A DNA stretch of 64,000 nt from contig CAMWME010000003.1 in assembly GCA_947175325.1 (NCBI GenBank), forward strand, positions 1 to 64,000, in the 5' to 3' direction. The notes beneath the pieces are model-generated. The model was not told the origin of the DNA and searched no databases. It saw nothing but the letters and a program-made list of their open reading frames with translations. This DNA is from an uncultured Clostridia bacterium (GTDB lineage Bacteria; Bacillota; Clostridia; Christensenellales; Borkfalkiaceae). The number at the start of each line of letters is the position of its first letter. Position 1 is the stretch's first letter. Positions 17,750 to 26,434 of this stretch are shown here, piece by piece. Made by a program: the position numbers and the translations under genes.

Positions 17750-19831
17750 TTATTTTACACTGTATAACAAGTCAAAATAGGTCGGATAAGGCCAGAAGTC
17801 TGACGAAACCATCGTTTCCATTTCGTCGACTAACGCCCTCACCTCCTCCATATCGGGGATAATTATATGCGCCATTGCTTGCGAGGCTTCCAAAATTTCA
17901 GACTTATCTACGGCTTTCAAATCGTTTTCAAGTTTTTGTGCCGCCGCACTCGCCTTGTCGTTTAACTCGGAAAGTCGGGCTATTAAGCTCTTTTCGGTTT
18001 CGCAAGGGATATTGTCGCCCACCGCCTTTTTTGCCGCTAAGTTTTGGCAGAGGTCTGCAACGAAGTCAGACACGGCGGGGATAATATCGCGCTTTGCCAT
18101 TTCAAGCATAGTCAACGCCTCGATATTGATTATCTTGATATAGTTTTCGAGGCGGATATCCGCACGCGCCTTCGCCTCCTCCCTCGTGTAAACGCCTTGG
18201 CGAACGAAAACTTCGATATTCTTATCCTCGTACAAAACGGGCGTTGCGTCGGCGGTGTTCTTGTGGTTTAAAAGTCCGCGCTTGTTTGCCTCCGGCTCCC
18301 ATTCGGGGCCGTACCCGTCAAGGTTGAAAATTATGCGGTAGTGCGCTTTAAGCTCGCGCTTTATTATCGCTTCCGCCGCCTTTTCGATATCCTTTTTCCC
18401 TTCAAGCTCGTCGGCAAACTGCCCGAACGCGTCGGCAACTATCGTGTTCAAGGTTATATTTGCGTCGGCAACGTTTGCTTGCGAGCCGAGCATTCTGAAC
18501 TCGAACTTGTTGCCCGTAAAGGCAAACGGCGAGGTTCTGTTTCTGTCCGTCGCGTCCTTGGGGAAAATGGGGCTTTCGGGTACTCCGATTGACCCCTCCG
18601 CCGCCACGTTTGCAATATAATTTTCACCCTTTACTATGCTGTCCACAAGCGCGCCCAGCTGGTCGCCGAGATACACCGAAACTATTGCGGGCGGAGCCTC
18701 GTCCGCGCCGAGTCTGTGGTCGTTGCCCGCAGACGCAACCGCCGCGCGAAGTACGCCTTGATAGTCGTCAACGGCTTTGATAACCGCAGTTAAAACGAGC
18801 TTGAAAAGGGTGTTGCTTTCGGGATTTTCGCCCCCTTCCAAAAGGTTTAACCCCGTGTCGGTCGATATGGACCAGTTGTTGTGCTTGCCGCTTCCGTTGA
18901 TGCCCTTAAAGGGTTTTTCGTGCAAAAGGCACGCAAGCCCGTGCTTGTGCGCGACCTTCTTCATAAGCTCCATAGTGAGCATATTGTTATCAACGGCAAC
19001 GTTGGTTATGGAGTACACGGGTGCAAGCTCGTGCTGGGCGGGTGCCACCTCGTTATGCTTGGTTTTGGATAATACGCCGTAGCTCCACAGCTGTTCGTCC
19101 AAATCGCGCATATACTCCGCGATGGTCGTTTTAAGCACGCCGAAGTAGTGGTCCTCTAATTCTTGCCCCCTTGCTACGGGCGCGCCGAAAAGAGTTCTGC
19201 CCGTCAAGACCAAGTCCTTACGCTTTAAATATCCCTCCTCGGAAATAAGGAAGTATTCTTGCTCGGGTCCCGTCTGACAGCAAACTTTTTTACAAGTTAT
19301 GCCGAAACACTTCAAAAGCCTTTTGCCTTGCTTGTCGATTGCGGTCATTGAGCGCAAAAGGGGCGATTTTTTATCGAGGGTTTCACCCGTGTATGATACG
19401 AAAACCGTGGGTATGTAAAGGGTGCCCTCCTTCACGAACGCGGGCGAGGTAGGGTCCCACGCGGTATAGCCGCGCGCCATATAGGTCGCACGCGAGCCGC
19501 CCGAAGGAAAACTTGACGCGTCCGATTCGCCGATAATAAGGCTTTTACCCGTAAGGCGCATAATAACCTTGTCGCCCTCGGGCTCGATAAAACTGTCGTG
19601 TTTTTCGGCGGTTAGCCCCGTAAGGGGCTGAAACCAGTGCGTGTAATGGGTCGCGCCCTTGGATACCGCCCACTTTTTCATAGCCGAAGCCACCGCACCC
19701 GCGATAGATACGTCAAGCTGTTTGCCCGCCTCGATAGTTTCCCGCAAAGCCTTGTAAACCTCGCTTGGCAAGGTCTCTTTTTGAACCGAGTCGTTAAACA
19801 CGTTTTCGCCGAACGTTTCGGGTAAACCCAT
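17750..19831 (-). CDS. glnA: Glutamine synthetase type III
   Basis: ATP-dependent amidation of glutamate to glutamine, the main ammonium-assimilating step. The 693 residues and the sequence fit the GSIII (GlnN) family of anaerobes, much longer than GSI (about 450). Motifs include the N-terminal GSIII segment YTHWFQPLTGLTAEKHDSFI, HNEVAPAQHELAPVY, the nucleotide-binding GSGKHNNWSIS and NRTSPFAFTGNKFEFRMLGS. AGGAG precedes the ATG at 19831. Nitrogen regulators are not adjacent. Appears monocistronic. Confidence 0.96.
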   Translation of the reverse strand: MGLPETFGENVFNDSVQKETLPSEVYKALRETIEAGKQLDVSIAGAVASAMKKWAVSKGATHYTHWFQPLTGLTAEKHDSFIEPEGDKVIMRLTGKSLIIGESDASSFPSGGSRATYMARGYTAWDPTSPAFVKEGTLYIPTVFVSYTGETLDKKSPLLRSMTAIDKQGKRLLKCFGITCKKVCCQTGPEQEYFLISEEGYLKRKDLVLTGRTLFGAPVARGQELEDHYFGVLKTTIAEYMRDLDEQLWSYGVLSKTKHNEVAPAQHELAPVYSITNVAVDNNMLTMELMKKVAHKHGLACLLHEKPFKGINGSGKHNNWSISTDTGLNLLEGGENPESNTLFKLVLTAVIKAVDDYQGVLRAAVASAGNDHRLGADEAPPAIVSVYLGDQLGALVDSIVKGENYIANVAAEGSIGVPESPIFPKDATDRNRTSPFAFTGNKFEFRMLGSQANVADANITLNTIVADAFGQFADELEGKKDIEKAAEAIIKRELKAHYRIIFNLDGYGPEWEPEANKRGLLNHKNTADATPVLYEDKNIEVFVRQGVYTREEAKARADIRLENYIKIINIEALTMLEMAKRDIIPAVSDFVADLCQNLAAKKAVGDNIPCETEKSLIARLSELNDKASAAAQKLENDLKAVDKSEILEASQAMAHIIIPDMEEVRALVDEMETMVSSDFWPYPTYFDLLYSVK

Positions 19832-19894
19832 ATAATACTCCTAAAATATGTTTCAGTTAAATTATATTATTTTATTCTTTTTTTCGTTTATATT

Positions 19895-21208
19895 TTACTT
19901 GTCGTCGTCCCCGCCCCTGTCCTCGAAATTGGCGGGCTTTATAAGGTGGCTGTTCTTTATATCGTTTTTCATTTCTTCGGGCTCGGCGGCGATAATCCCG
20001 CGCTGCAATTTGTCGTAGCCGTGTTTTTTTCGTATCTCGTCAACGCACCGCTCCACCGCTTCAAGCTTTTTGTAGTTGCCCGAGCTTTCGTCAATGGTAA
20101 TCTGCGAAATGCCGTTATCAAAGCCCGAAACGGTTACGCCCATAGACCGCACCTTGAAAGGCGGCTTGACGTTCGCCTTAAACAGCTCGAAGGCGTGCTT
20201 TGCAATCTCACTGCAAAGTACGGTGTGGCGCACCTTCTTCTGCACCGAAAAGTCGGTTAAATTATCGAACCGCACCCAAAGATGCACCGTATCCGCCGTG
20301 CCTTGCCCCGCCTCCCTAAGGCGCGCGGCAACGCTTTCGGACAAAACGTACAAAAGCCTTTCTATGCGGGTAATATCGGTTATATCCTCGCGGTAGGTGC
20401 AAGAGTTGCCTATGGACTTATACTCGCGTTTGTCGTCCATATGCTTAACCTCGTCCTCGTCCTCACCGCGGGCGTAGCGAAGTAGCGTTTCCCCGAACTT
20501 GCCGAAAATCCTTTTAATCATATCGTCGTCGGCTTCGGCTAACTTGCCTATGGTGTTAAGCCCCATACCGCGCAGCTTTTCCTTCGTCGCCTTGCCAACG
20601 AAAAGCAAGTCCTCTACGGGCAACGGGTTTATAACCGACTTAAAATTCAGCTGTGAAATAACCGAAGTGCCGTCGGGCTTTTTTAGGTCGGACCCCAGCT
20701 TTGCAAACGCCTTGTTAAACGACACCCCGCACGAAACGGTCAAATTCAATTCTTTTTTTACGGTGGTGCGGATAGTATCGCCCAAAAATCTGAGGTACTC
20801 GTCCGTGAAGTGCTTTTCGCCGTCAACGGTAATAAACTTATTTTCAAACGGCGGAAAAATTAAGGTCGAGTGCGTCAAGTCCAGCCAGCACTCGTCAATG
20901 CCGTAGCTTTCGATTAGGTCGGTGTACCGCGCGTAAATGGCTTTGACCTTGCGCGAGTACTTCATATACTCGTCGAAGTGCGGCGGCACAATTACTATAT
21001 CGGGGCACTTCTTTTGGGCTTGCCAAATAGTGTCCCCCGTCTTAACGCCGTACCTTTTAGCCATTTCGCACTTTGCAAGTACTATCCCCTTCCGCTCTTC
21101 CTTACTTCCGCAAACCGCCAAGGGCTTGCCTAAAAGCTCGGGGTGAAGCTTCCTTTCCACCGACGCGTAAAAATTATTAAGGTCTGAATGTATTACTATG
21201 CGTTCCAT
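19895..21208 (-). CDS. dinB: DNA polymerase IV (Y family)
   Basis: Error-prone translesion polymerase. The start ATG at 21208 gives MERIVIHSDLNNFYASVE, the canonical Y-family N-terminus with catalytic Asp, and leaves 7 nt to the aroA stop; a longer in-frame start at 21298 would lie deep in aroA. About 437 residues, slightly long. The second metal motif reads SYGIDECWLDL (usually YSIDE), with Asp and Glu kept. The thumb and little-finger regions follow (LKKPDGTSVI, VGKATKEKLRGMGLNTIGKLA, SIGNSCTYREDI). Last gene of the rnj-trmR-U32-aroA-dinB run. No SOS box was recognised. Confidence 0.93.
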   Translation of the reverse strand: MERIVIHSDLNNFYASVERKLHPELLGKPLAVCGSKEERKGIVLAKCEMAKRYGVKTGDTIWQAQKKCPDIVIVPPHFDEYMKYSRKVKAIYARYTDLIESYGIDECWLDLTHSTLIFPPFENKFITVDGEKHFTDEYLRFLGDTIRTTVKKELNLTVSCGVSFNKAFAKLGSDLKKPDGTSVISQLNFKSVINPLPVEDLLFVGKATKEKLRGMGLNTIGKLAEADDDMIKRIFGKFGETLLRYARGEDEDEVKHMDDKREYKSIGNSCTYREDITDITRIERLLYVLSESVAARLREAGQGTADTVHLWVRFDNLTDFSVQKKVRHTVLCSEIAKHAFELFKANVKPPFKVRSMGVTVSGFDNGISQITIDESSGNYKKLEAVERCVDEIRKKHGYDKLQRGIIAAEPEEMKNDIKNSHLIKPANFEDRGGDDDK

Positions 21209-21215
21209 ATGTAAC

Positions 21216-22436
21216 TTACTTCGTAAGTTCTTTGCAGACTTTATCCAGCACTTCAAAATAATTTTTGAAGGTTTTCGAGCAAACTTCGGCGTTTTCAATC
21301 TCTATGCCGCCCGAACGCAGTCCCGTAACCGCAAACGCCATTGCAACGCGGTGGTCGCCGAAGGTTTTAACCAAAGCGGGCTTAGGCTGGGCGGGGTAAA
21401 TTTTAACGCCGTCCTCCCGCTCTTCGCACTTCACGCCCATTGCGGTAAGGTTCGCAACGATTGCCGCAATTCTGTCGCACTCTTGCTTGCGTATATGCGC
21501 CACCCCGCAAATTTCGGTGGGATTTTTAAGATAGGGCGCAACCGCAGCAAGGGTCAAGGCTTGGTCGGAAAATTCGTGCATATCCGCCTTTCCGCCGTCG
21601 AACTTTTCCAAAAGTTTTATAAACTTCAAGTCCCCTTGCATACTGTGGGGCATAACTCCGCCAACGGAAATTTGCGTACCCAAAATTTTATTGATTGCGT
21701 AGAAGTAGCACGCCGCCGAAATATCGGGCTCGATATCGTACTTTTTCGCCGAGTAGCTCCCGCAAACGACGTACTCGCCCTTGCCTTCCTCCACGGTCAG
21801 CCCGAACGACCACATCATATCCAAAGTCATATTCACGTAGTCAAGCCCGTGCGTGCCGTTCACTTTAATTTTGAGAGGCTTGCCCGCGCACGCCGCCGAA
21901 ATCAAAAGCGCGGATAAAAACTGACTGCTCTTAGTTATATCAACCGTAACCTCGTCAGTAGGCGTTGAAGTGCCCTCTATCGTAAACGGATAACAGTTTT
22001 CTTCGCCGTGGAAGGTGAATTTTGCTCCCAAGCCTTTAAGCGAAGCTATAAGGGGCGCAACGGGGCGCGCCCTCATTTGTTCGGAACAATCCAAATAGAA
22101 CTTGCCGTCTTGAAAAGCCAAAAAGGCGGGTAAGAACCTTGCCGCCGTGCCCGCACTGCCGACGTTGATTTTGCCTTCTTTTTTGTCAAGCTTGCCGCCG
22201 CAGCCCGTAATTTTAACGGCCGTACCGTGCACCTCTACGGCAAACCCCAAATCTTTAAGGCAATTCAAAAAAGTTTGGCAGTCGTCCGAAAACTGCGCGT
22301 TAAAAAGCGTGCTCGTCCCCTCGGCAACAGCCGCCAAAAGCATCGCCCGCGCCGTGATACTTTTCGACCCGGGCACGCTAACCGTAACTTTGTTTTTATT
22401 GGTCTTTCCGTAAATGTTTTTTACTTTGTAATTCAT
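21216..22436 (-). CDS. aroA: 3-phosphoshikimate 1-carboxyvinyltransferase (EPSP synthase)
   Basis: Transfers enolpyruvyl from PEP to shikimate-3-phosphate in aromatic amino-acid synthesis. 406 residues, slightly short of the usual 427. Motifs are VPGSKSITARAMLLAAVAEG near the N-terminus, VGSAGTAARFLPAFLA, MRARPVAPLI and the C-terminal DHRVAMAFAV. Its ATG overlaps the U32 gene stop by 4 nt (ATGA), so it is translationally coupled. No other shikimate gene is in the window. Confidence 0.95.
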   Translation of the reverse strand: MNYKVKNIYGKTNKNKVTVSVPGSKSITARAMLLAAVAEGTSTLFNAQFSDDCQTFLNCLKDLGFAVEVHGTAVKITGCGGKLDKKEGKINVGSAGTAARFLPAFLAFQDGKFYLDCSEQMRARPVAPLIASLKGLGAKFTFHGEENCYPFTIEGTSTPTDEVTVDITKSSQFLSALLISAACAGKPLKIKVNGTHGLDYVNMTLDMMWSFGLTVEEGKGEYVVCGSYSAKKYDIEPDISAACYFYAINKILGTQISVGGVMPHSMQGDLKFIKLLEKFDGGKADMHEFSDQALTLAAVAPYLKNPTEICGVAHIRKQECDRIAAIVANLTAMGVKCEEREDGVKIYPAQPKPALVKTFGDHRVAMAFAVTGLRSGGIEIENAEVCSKTFKNYFEVLDKVCKELTK

Positions 22437-23623
22437 TTTCTTCTTCTTAAAATATCCCCACTGCTAAGTTCGTAAGGGCAATTAATTTTGTAAATTTTTT
22501 GAACGAGCTTGCAATCTTGAACTTCTTCGCCGTCCGCAAAAGCCTTTTCAACCGTGAACGGTTTGCCGAAGTTATCAGTCGGGCTTAACACTTCCAACCT
22601 ATCGCCCACCTTGAACCGCCCGCGCATCTCAACCTCTGCAAAACCCTTGCCTCCCGCAACCACGTTCGCAATATAGTCGCAGTCGCCCTTGGTTTGGCTG
22701 TCGGTGTAGTTCACCGTCTTTTCGTTTTCGCCCAAGGTGTACGCCGTGGTATAGTCGCGGTGCGCGGCAGTCAAAAGCTCGCGCTCTACAACTTCGTCGT
22801 AGCCCCCGTCCATACAGCGGCGGTAAGCGTTTATAACCGTTGCAAGGTAGTACTCGGACTTCATTCTGCCCTCTATCTTAAACGAGCACACGCCCGCCCT
22901 TTCAAGCTTATCGAGGTGCGCCGACATATTCAAGTCCTTCGAATTCAAAATGTAAGTGCCCCGCTCGTCCTCCTCGGTATCCAAAAAGCCGCTGTCCGAC
23001 TTTTCGTCCGATTTGCGGATTTGGTACTTCCAGCGGCACGCTTGAACGCACTCGCCGCGGTTGCTTTCTCTGCCCGCAAGGTAGTTGGATAAAAGGCACC
23101 TACCCGAGTACGAAATGCACATTGCGCCGTGGACGAAAACTTCAAGCTCCATATCGGGCACGAAGGAATGAATTTCTTCTATTTCCGCAATAGAGAGTTC
23201 ACGGGCAAGCACCGCGCGGGTTGCGCCTTGCTCGCGCCAAAATTTAACGGCGTATTTGTTCGTTAAATTCGCTTGCGTAGAGATATGTATAGGAAGCTTG
23301 GGCGCCGCCTTTTTAGCCGCGTAAAAAACTCCGCTGTCCGAAATTATCGCCGCGTCCGCGCCCACGCTTTGAAGGTACGCAAAGTAATCTTCCATCAACG
23401 CCATATCCGCGTTTTTTGCAAAGATATTTGCGGTAACGTAAATTTTCTTGCCCATTTTATGGGCAAGGTTAACCGCCTCCGCCATTTCTTCGCGCGTGAA
23501 GTTATCGGCAAACGACCTTAAAGAAAAGTCTTTTCCGCCGATATAAGCCGCGTCCGCGCCGAAGTAAAGCGCGGTTTTCAGTTTTGAAAAGTTGCCCGCC
23601 GGGGCTAATAATTCTACTTTCAT
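22433..23623 (-). CDS. U32-family protein, probable tRNA-uridine hydroxylation factor (TrhP-like)
   Basis: 396 residues with the U32 signature EVFVHGAMCISYSGRCLLSNYLAGR and further cysteines (RGECVQACRWKYQI) that could carry an iron-sulfur cluster, as known for the RlhA/TrhP group. Although named peptidases, characterised members act in prephenate-dependent RNA hydroxylation. In Bacillus subtilis, yrrN/yrrO (trhP1/P2) lie next to yrrM (trmR), and the same neighbour is present here, so 5-hydroxyuridine formation at tRNA position 34 is the best reading. Overlaps both neighbours by 4 nt. A peptidase role cannot be excluded from sequence alone. Confidence 0.85.
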   Translation of the reverse strand: MKVELLAPAGNFSKLKTALYFGADAAYIGGKDFSLRSFADNFTREEMAEAVNLAHKMGKKIYVTANIFAKNADMALMEDYFAYLQSVGADAAIISDSGVFYAAKKAAPKLPIHISTQANLTNKYAVKFWREQGATRAVLARELSIAEIEEIHSFVPDMELEVFVHGAMCISYSGRCLLSNYLAGRESNRGECVQACRWKYQIRKSDEKSDSGFLDTEEDERGTYILNSKDLNMSAHLDKLERAGVCSFKIEGRMKSEYYLATVINAYRRCMDGGYDEVVERELLTAAHRDYTTAYTLGENEKTVNYTDSQTKGDCDYIANVVAGGKGFAEVEMRGRFKVGDRLEVLSPTDNFGKPFTVEKAFADGEEVQDCKLVQKIYKINCPYELSSGDILRRRK

Positions 23624-24288
23624 TTTTTCACACTTATTGCTATTCCGTTACCCGCGTCTAAAACCGTCGTGTAAAGTTCTTTATCGTTCGTTACTGCGGT
23701 GATATATTCTTTGATATGCTCAACCAGCATTTTGCGCTTTTTTGGCACCTCTTCCTCGCCCGTGATATAGCCGAACAACAGCACGTCGTCAGCAACCAGC
23801 ACGCCCCCCGACTTTAAAAGCTTTTTAAGGCGGGGCAAGTACTTTATATACTGTACCTTCGCGCTGTCCAAAAATATAAAGTCGAAGGCGTTTTCGGGCA
23901 AGCCTTCAATAACCTCGCCAGCGTCGCCCAAAATTGCCGTAACCCTATCCGCAAGGTCAAGGCTTTTGAAATTTTCAACCGCCGCTTTATAAAAATTTTC
24001 GTCGCGTTCAACCGTGGTCAAATGCGCGCCCGTGCAAGTTTTAAGCATCACCGCACCCGACACGCCCACCGCCGTGCCAAGCTCCAAAATATTTTGCGGT
24101 TTTATCGTAGATAAAAAAGTCTGCAAAAAGCACAGCGTTTCGTCGTCGGAAACGGGTATTTCCGCCTTAAACGCGTTTTGCCGCAGTACTTGAATTTCTT
24201 CACCTATCTGCGGCTTATTGAAGGGCGCGGTTTTGGTTGCCCGCTCGCCATTCTCGGTATTCTTATGTGCGTAATCAAACTCCGTCAT
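23620..24288 (-). CDS. trmR: O-methyltransferase, probable tRNA 5-hydroxyuridine methyltransferase
   Basis: 222 residues, class I SAM-dependent methyltransferase of the caffeoyl-CoA O-methyltransferase group. The SAM-binding loop is ILELGTAVGVSGAVML, followed by VERDENFY, AFDFIFLDSAKVQYIKYLPRL and VLVADDVLLFG (metal ligands). Bacillus TrmR (YrrM) belongs to this group and methylates 5-hydroxyuridine to 5-methoxyuridine in tRNA. The downstream U32 gene makes this function likely. It overlaps rnj and the U32 gene by 4 nt each. A small-molecule methyltransferase is the alternative. Confidence 0.78.
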   Translation of the reverse strand: MTEFDYAHKNTENGERATKTAPFNKPQIGEEIQVLRQNAFKAEIPVSDDETLCFLQTFLSTIKPQNILELGTAVGVSGAVMLKTCTGAHLTTVERDENFYKAAVENFKSLDLADRVTAILGDAGEVIEGLPENAFDFIFLDSAKVQYIKYLPRLKKLLKSGGVLVADDVLLFGYITGEEEVPKKRKMLVEHIKEYITAVTNDKELYTTVLDAGNGIAISVKK

Positions 24289-26183
24289 AATTCCATTACA
24301 ACCGGAACAATCATAGGCGATTGTTTCGTCTTTTTCTGCAAGTAATTTCTAAGCGAGCGCCTAATCGCCTTTTTCAGCTCGTCAACGCCGCTTCGGGAAA
24401 TATTAACGCTGTCTATGGCGCGGTGTATAACCTCGCGGATTTCCTTGTCGTAGTCGCGGTGGAAATCGAATACGAACCCGCGCGAAGTGATAGCCGGCTC
24501 GCCCACTACCTCGCCGCCGCTGACCGCAACGGAAACGATAAACAAGCCTTCCTCGGAAAGCTGACGCCTATCCTCAATGACGAGGCTTTGGTTTTCGTCC
24601 TCTATTCCCTCGCCGTCGATAAGGCGTGAGCCGGCGTGCACGCTGCCCGCCTTCTTCATACCCTTCGAAGAAATTTCTATTAAATCGCCTATCTCGGGGA
24701 TAATAATTCTGCTTTCGGGAAGCCCCAGCTCTTCGGCAAGTTGCGCGTGCTTTTTCAAGTGTCTGTATTCGCCGTGCACGGGAATAAAGAAGCGCGGCTT
24801 TAAAAGGCTGTGCATAATCTTGTGCTCTTCGCGGCAAGCGTGCCCCGAAACGTGCACGTTTTCAAGGCTTTCGTAAACTACGCTTGCGCCCAGCTTGTAA
24901 AGGTTGTTTATAACCCTATAAACAAGTTTTTCGTTGCCGGGGATAGGCGACGCCGAAATAATTACCGTGTCGTTTTCACCGACGGTTACGAACTGGTTTT
25001 CGCCGTTTGCCATACGCGTAAGCGCACTCATCGGCTCGCCTTGACTGCCCGTAGAAACCACGACGATTTCGCTGTCAAGCATATTCTTGATTTTCGTTAC
25101 GTCGACGAGGACGTTGTCGGGGATAGTTATTTCACCTATCTTTTCCGCCGCCTCAACAACGTTGAGCATACTTCTGCCCGACAGCGCAACCTTGCGCCCG
25201 TACTTTACGGCAAGGTCGATAATCTGTTGAAGCCGATGCACGTTTGAGGCAAAGGTCGCAACGATAATTCTTCTTTTAAGGTTTTCCGAAAACAGCCTAT
25301 CCAAAGTCGAGCCCACTACCGTTTCGCTCATAGTGTAGCCTGCGCGCTCGATGTTGGTGCTTTCGCCCATATATAAGAGCACGCCCGACGAACCTATCTC
25401 GCTAATGGTTTTCAAATCAATAGGCTCGCCCGCGACGGGGGTCAAGTCGATTTTATAGTCGCCGCTGTGGAAGATAACGCCTTGCGGAGTGGAAATTGCA
25501 AACGCCAAAGACCCCGCGATAGAGTGGTTTACGTTGATGGTGCGTATCTTGAAACAGCCGAGCTGTATCGTCTGATTAGGCGTAACCGTAATTTCCTTAA
25601 CGTCGTTTAAACGGTGCTCTCTAAGCTTGCTGTCCACGAGGGCAAGCGTAAGCTTGGTGCCGATAACGGGCACTTTAAGCTCCTTTAAAAGATAGGGTAC
25701 GCCGCCGATGTGGTCCTCGTGCCCGTGGGTCAAAATAAGCCCCCTCACCTTTTTCGAGTTTTCCAAAAGGTACGATAAATCGGGTACGATAAGGTCAATT
25801 CCGGGCGTTTCCTCGGTGGGAAAAATCGCGCCCGCGTCGATTAAAATTATATCGTCGCCGCACTCCAAGGCGGTCATATTTTTGCCTATTTCGCCAACGC
25901 CGCCGAGGAAGATAATCTTAACGGGCTTGCCGCCCGACTTGCCGCCGCGCTTGCCTTTAAATTCCGCGTTATTCTGCCCGCCGTTTTTGGGCTGTTTTTG
26001 TTTGGGTTGTTTATTTTCTTTGAACTGTTTAGGTTGTCCGCTTTTAGCGCCGTTCTTCGCGCTTTCGTTTAATTTTCTTTTGTCAGCCTTCTTGGCGGGC
26101 TTTGCCGCCGCGTCTGCGCCGCCATTACGGTTGGGTCGGCGCCGCTGTAACCTCGTTGAAGGTTTTACTTTTTCGTTTTCCAA
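24285..26183 (-). CDS. rnj: Ribonuclease J
   Basis: Metallo-beta-lactamase/beta-CASP ribonuclease (endo- and 5'-3' exonuclease), central to mRNA decay in Bacillota. 632 residues, compared with about 555 in Bacillus RNase J1. The extra length is a Lys/Pro/Asn-rich basic N-terminal extension of about 85 residues (KPAKKADKRKLNESAK, KQPKQKQPKNGGQNN) before the catalytic domain. The zinc motif LTHGHEDHIGGVPYLL, the beta-CASP motifs (ATFASNVHRLQQI, VSTGSQGEPMSAL) and SGHACREEHK are intact. First gene of a five-gene, 4-nt-overlap operon. The basic tail may bind RNA, which is inference. Confidence 0.95.
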   Translation of the reverse strand: MENEKVKPSTRLQRRRPNRNGGADAAAKPAKKADKRKLNESAKNGAKSGQPKQFKENKQPKQKQPKNGGQNNAEFKGKRGGKSGGKPVKIIFLGGVGEIGKNMTALECGDDIILIDAGAIFPTEETPGIDLIVPDLSYLLENSKKVRGLILTHGHEDHIGGVPYLLKELKVPVIGTKLTLALVDSKLREHRLNDVKEITVTPNQTIQLGCFKIRTINVNHSIAGSLAFAISTPQGVIFHSGDYKIDLTPVAGEPIDLKTISEIGSSGVLLYMGESTNIERAGYTMSETVVGSTLDRLFSENLKRRIIVATFASNVHRLQQIIDLAVKYGRKVALSGRSMLNVVEAAEKIGEITIPDNVLVDVTKIKNMLDSEIVVVSTGSQGEPMSALTRMANGENQFVTVGENDTVIISASPIPGNEKLVYRVINNLYKLGASVVYESLENVHVSGHACREEHKIMHSLLKPRFFIPVHGEYRHLKKHAQLAEELGLPESRIIIPEIGDLIEISSKGMKKAGSVHAGSRLIDGEGIEDENQSLVIEDRRQLSEEGLFIVSVAVSGGEVVGEPAITSRGFVFDFHRDYDKEIREVIHRAIDSVNISRSGVDELKKAIRRSLRNYLQKKTKQSPMIVPVVMEL

Positions 26184-26255
26184 GTTCTAACTCCGATATT
26201 TTTGTTCAATTAATTATGTACTTTTTTAAGCTTGATTAAACCGCATAACCAAGCC

Positions 26256-26385
26256 CGTCAAAAACGCAGAGATGCAAGCAAGACAAGGAAAGTGCGGATT
26301 TGCCGACGGGAGTTTACTAAGCGTAAATGACCAAGGCAAAACGCAAGCTTGACACAGTATTGCGCCGCATATATGCGTTTTAAAT
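26256..26385. other. Candidate structured intergenic element upstream of rnj
   Basis: Nested inverted repeats: AAAACGCA (26261-26268) with TGCGTTTT (26374-26381); TTGCC (26300-26304) with GGCAA (26335-26339); and inside it TTTAC (26313-26317) with GTAAA (26323-26327) around TAAGC. No start codon with a ribosome binding site was found within it. It may be an RNA leader of rnj, a small RNA or an inactive repeat. I do not recognise the family. Confidence 0.4.
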
Positions 26386-26420
26386 TAAAACGGGGGGTTG
26401 ACTTGTTTCAACCCCCGCGT
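26378..26420 (-). terminator. Terminator after the 744-residue repeat protein
   Basis: On the minus strand GGGGGTTGA / TCAACCCCC hairpin followed by a GTTTTAATTT tract, 15 nt after the stop at 26435. Confidence 0.85.
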
Positions 26421-26434
26421 GTATATCTCTTCTA

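Noticed and set aside
19895-21298. Longer dinB frame starting at 21298
   Set aside because: The extra 30 residues overlap aroA and lack Y-family character; the ATG at 21208 gives the canonical N-terminus.
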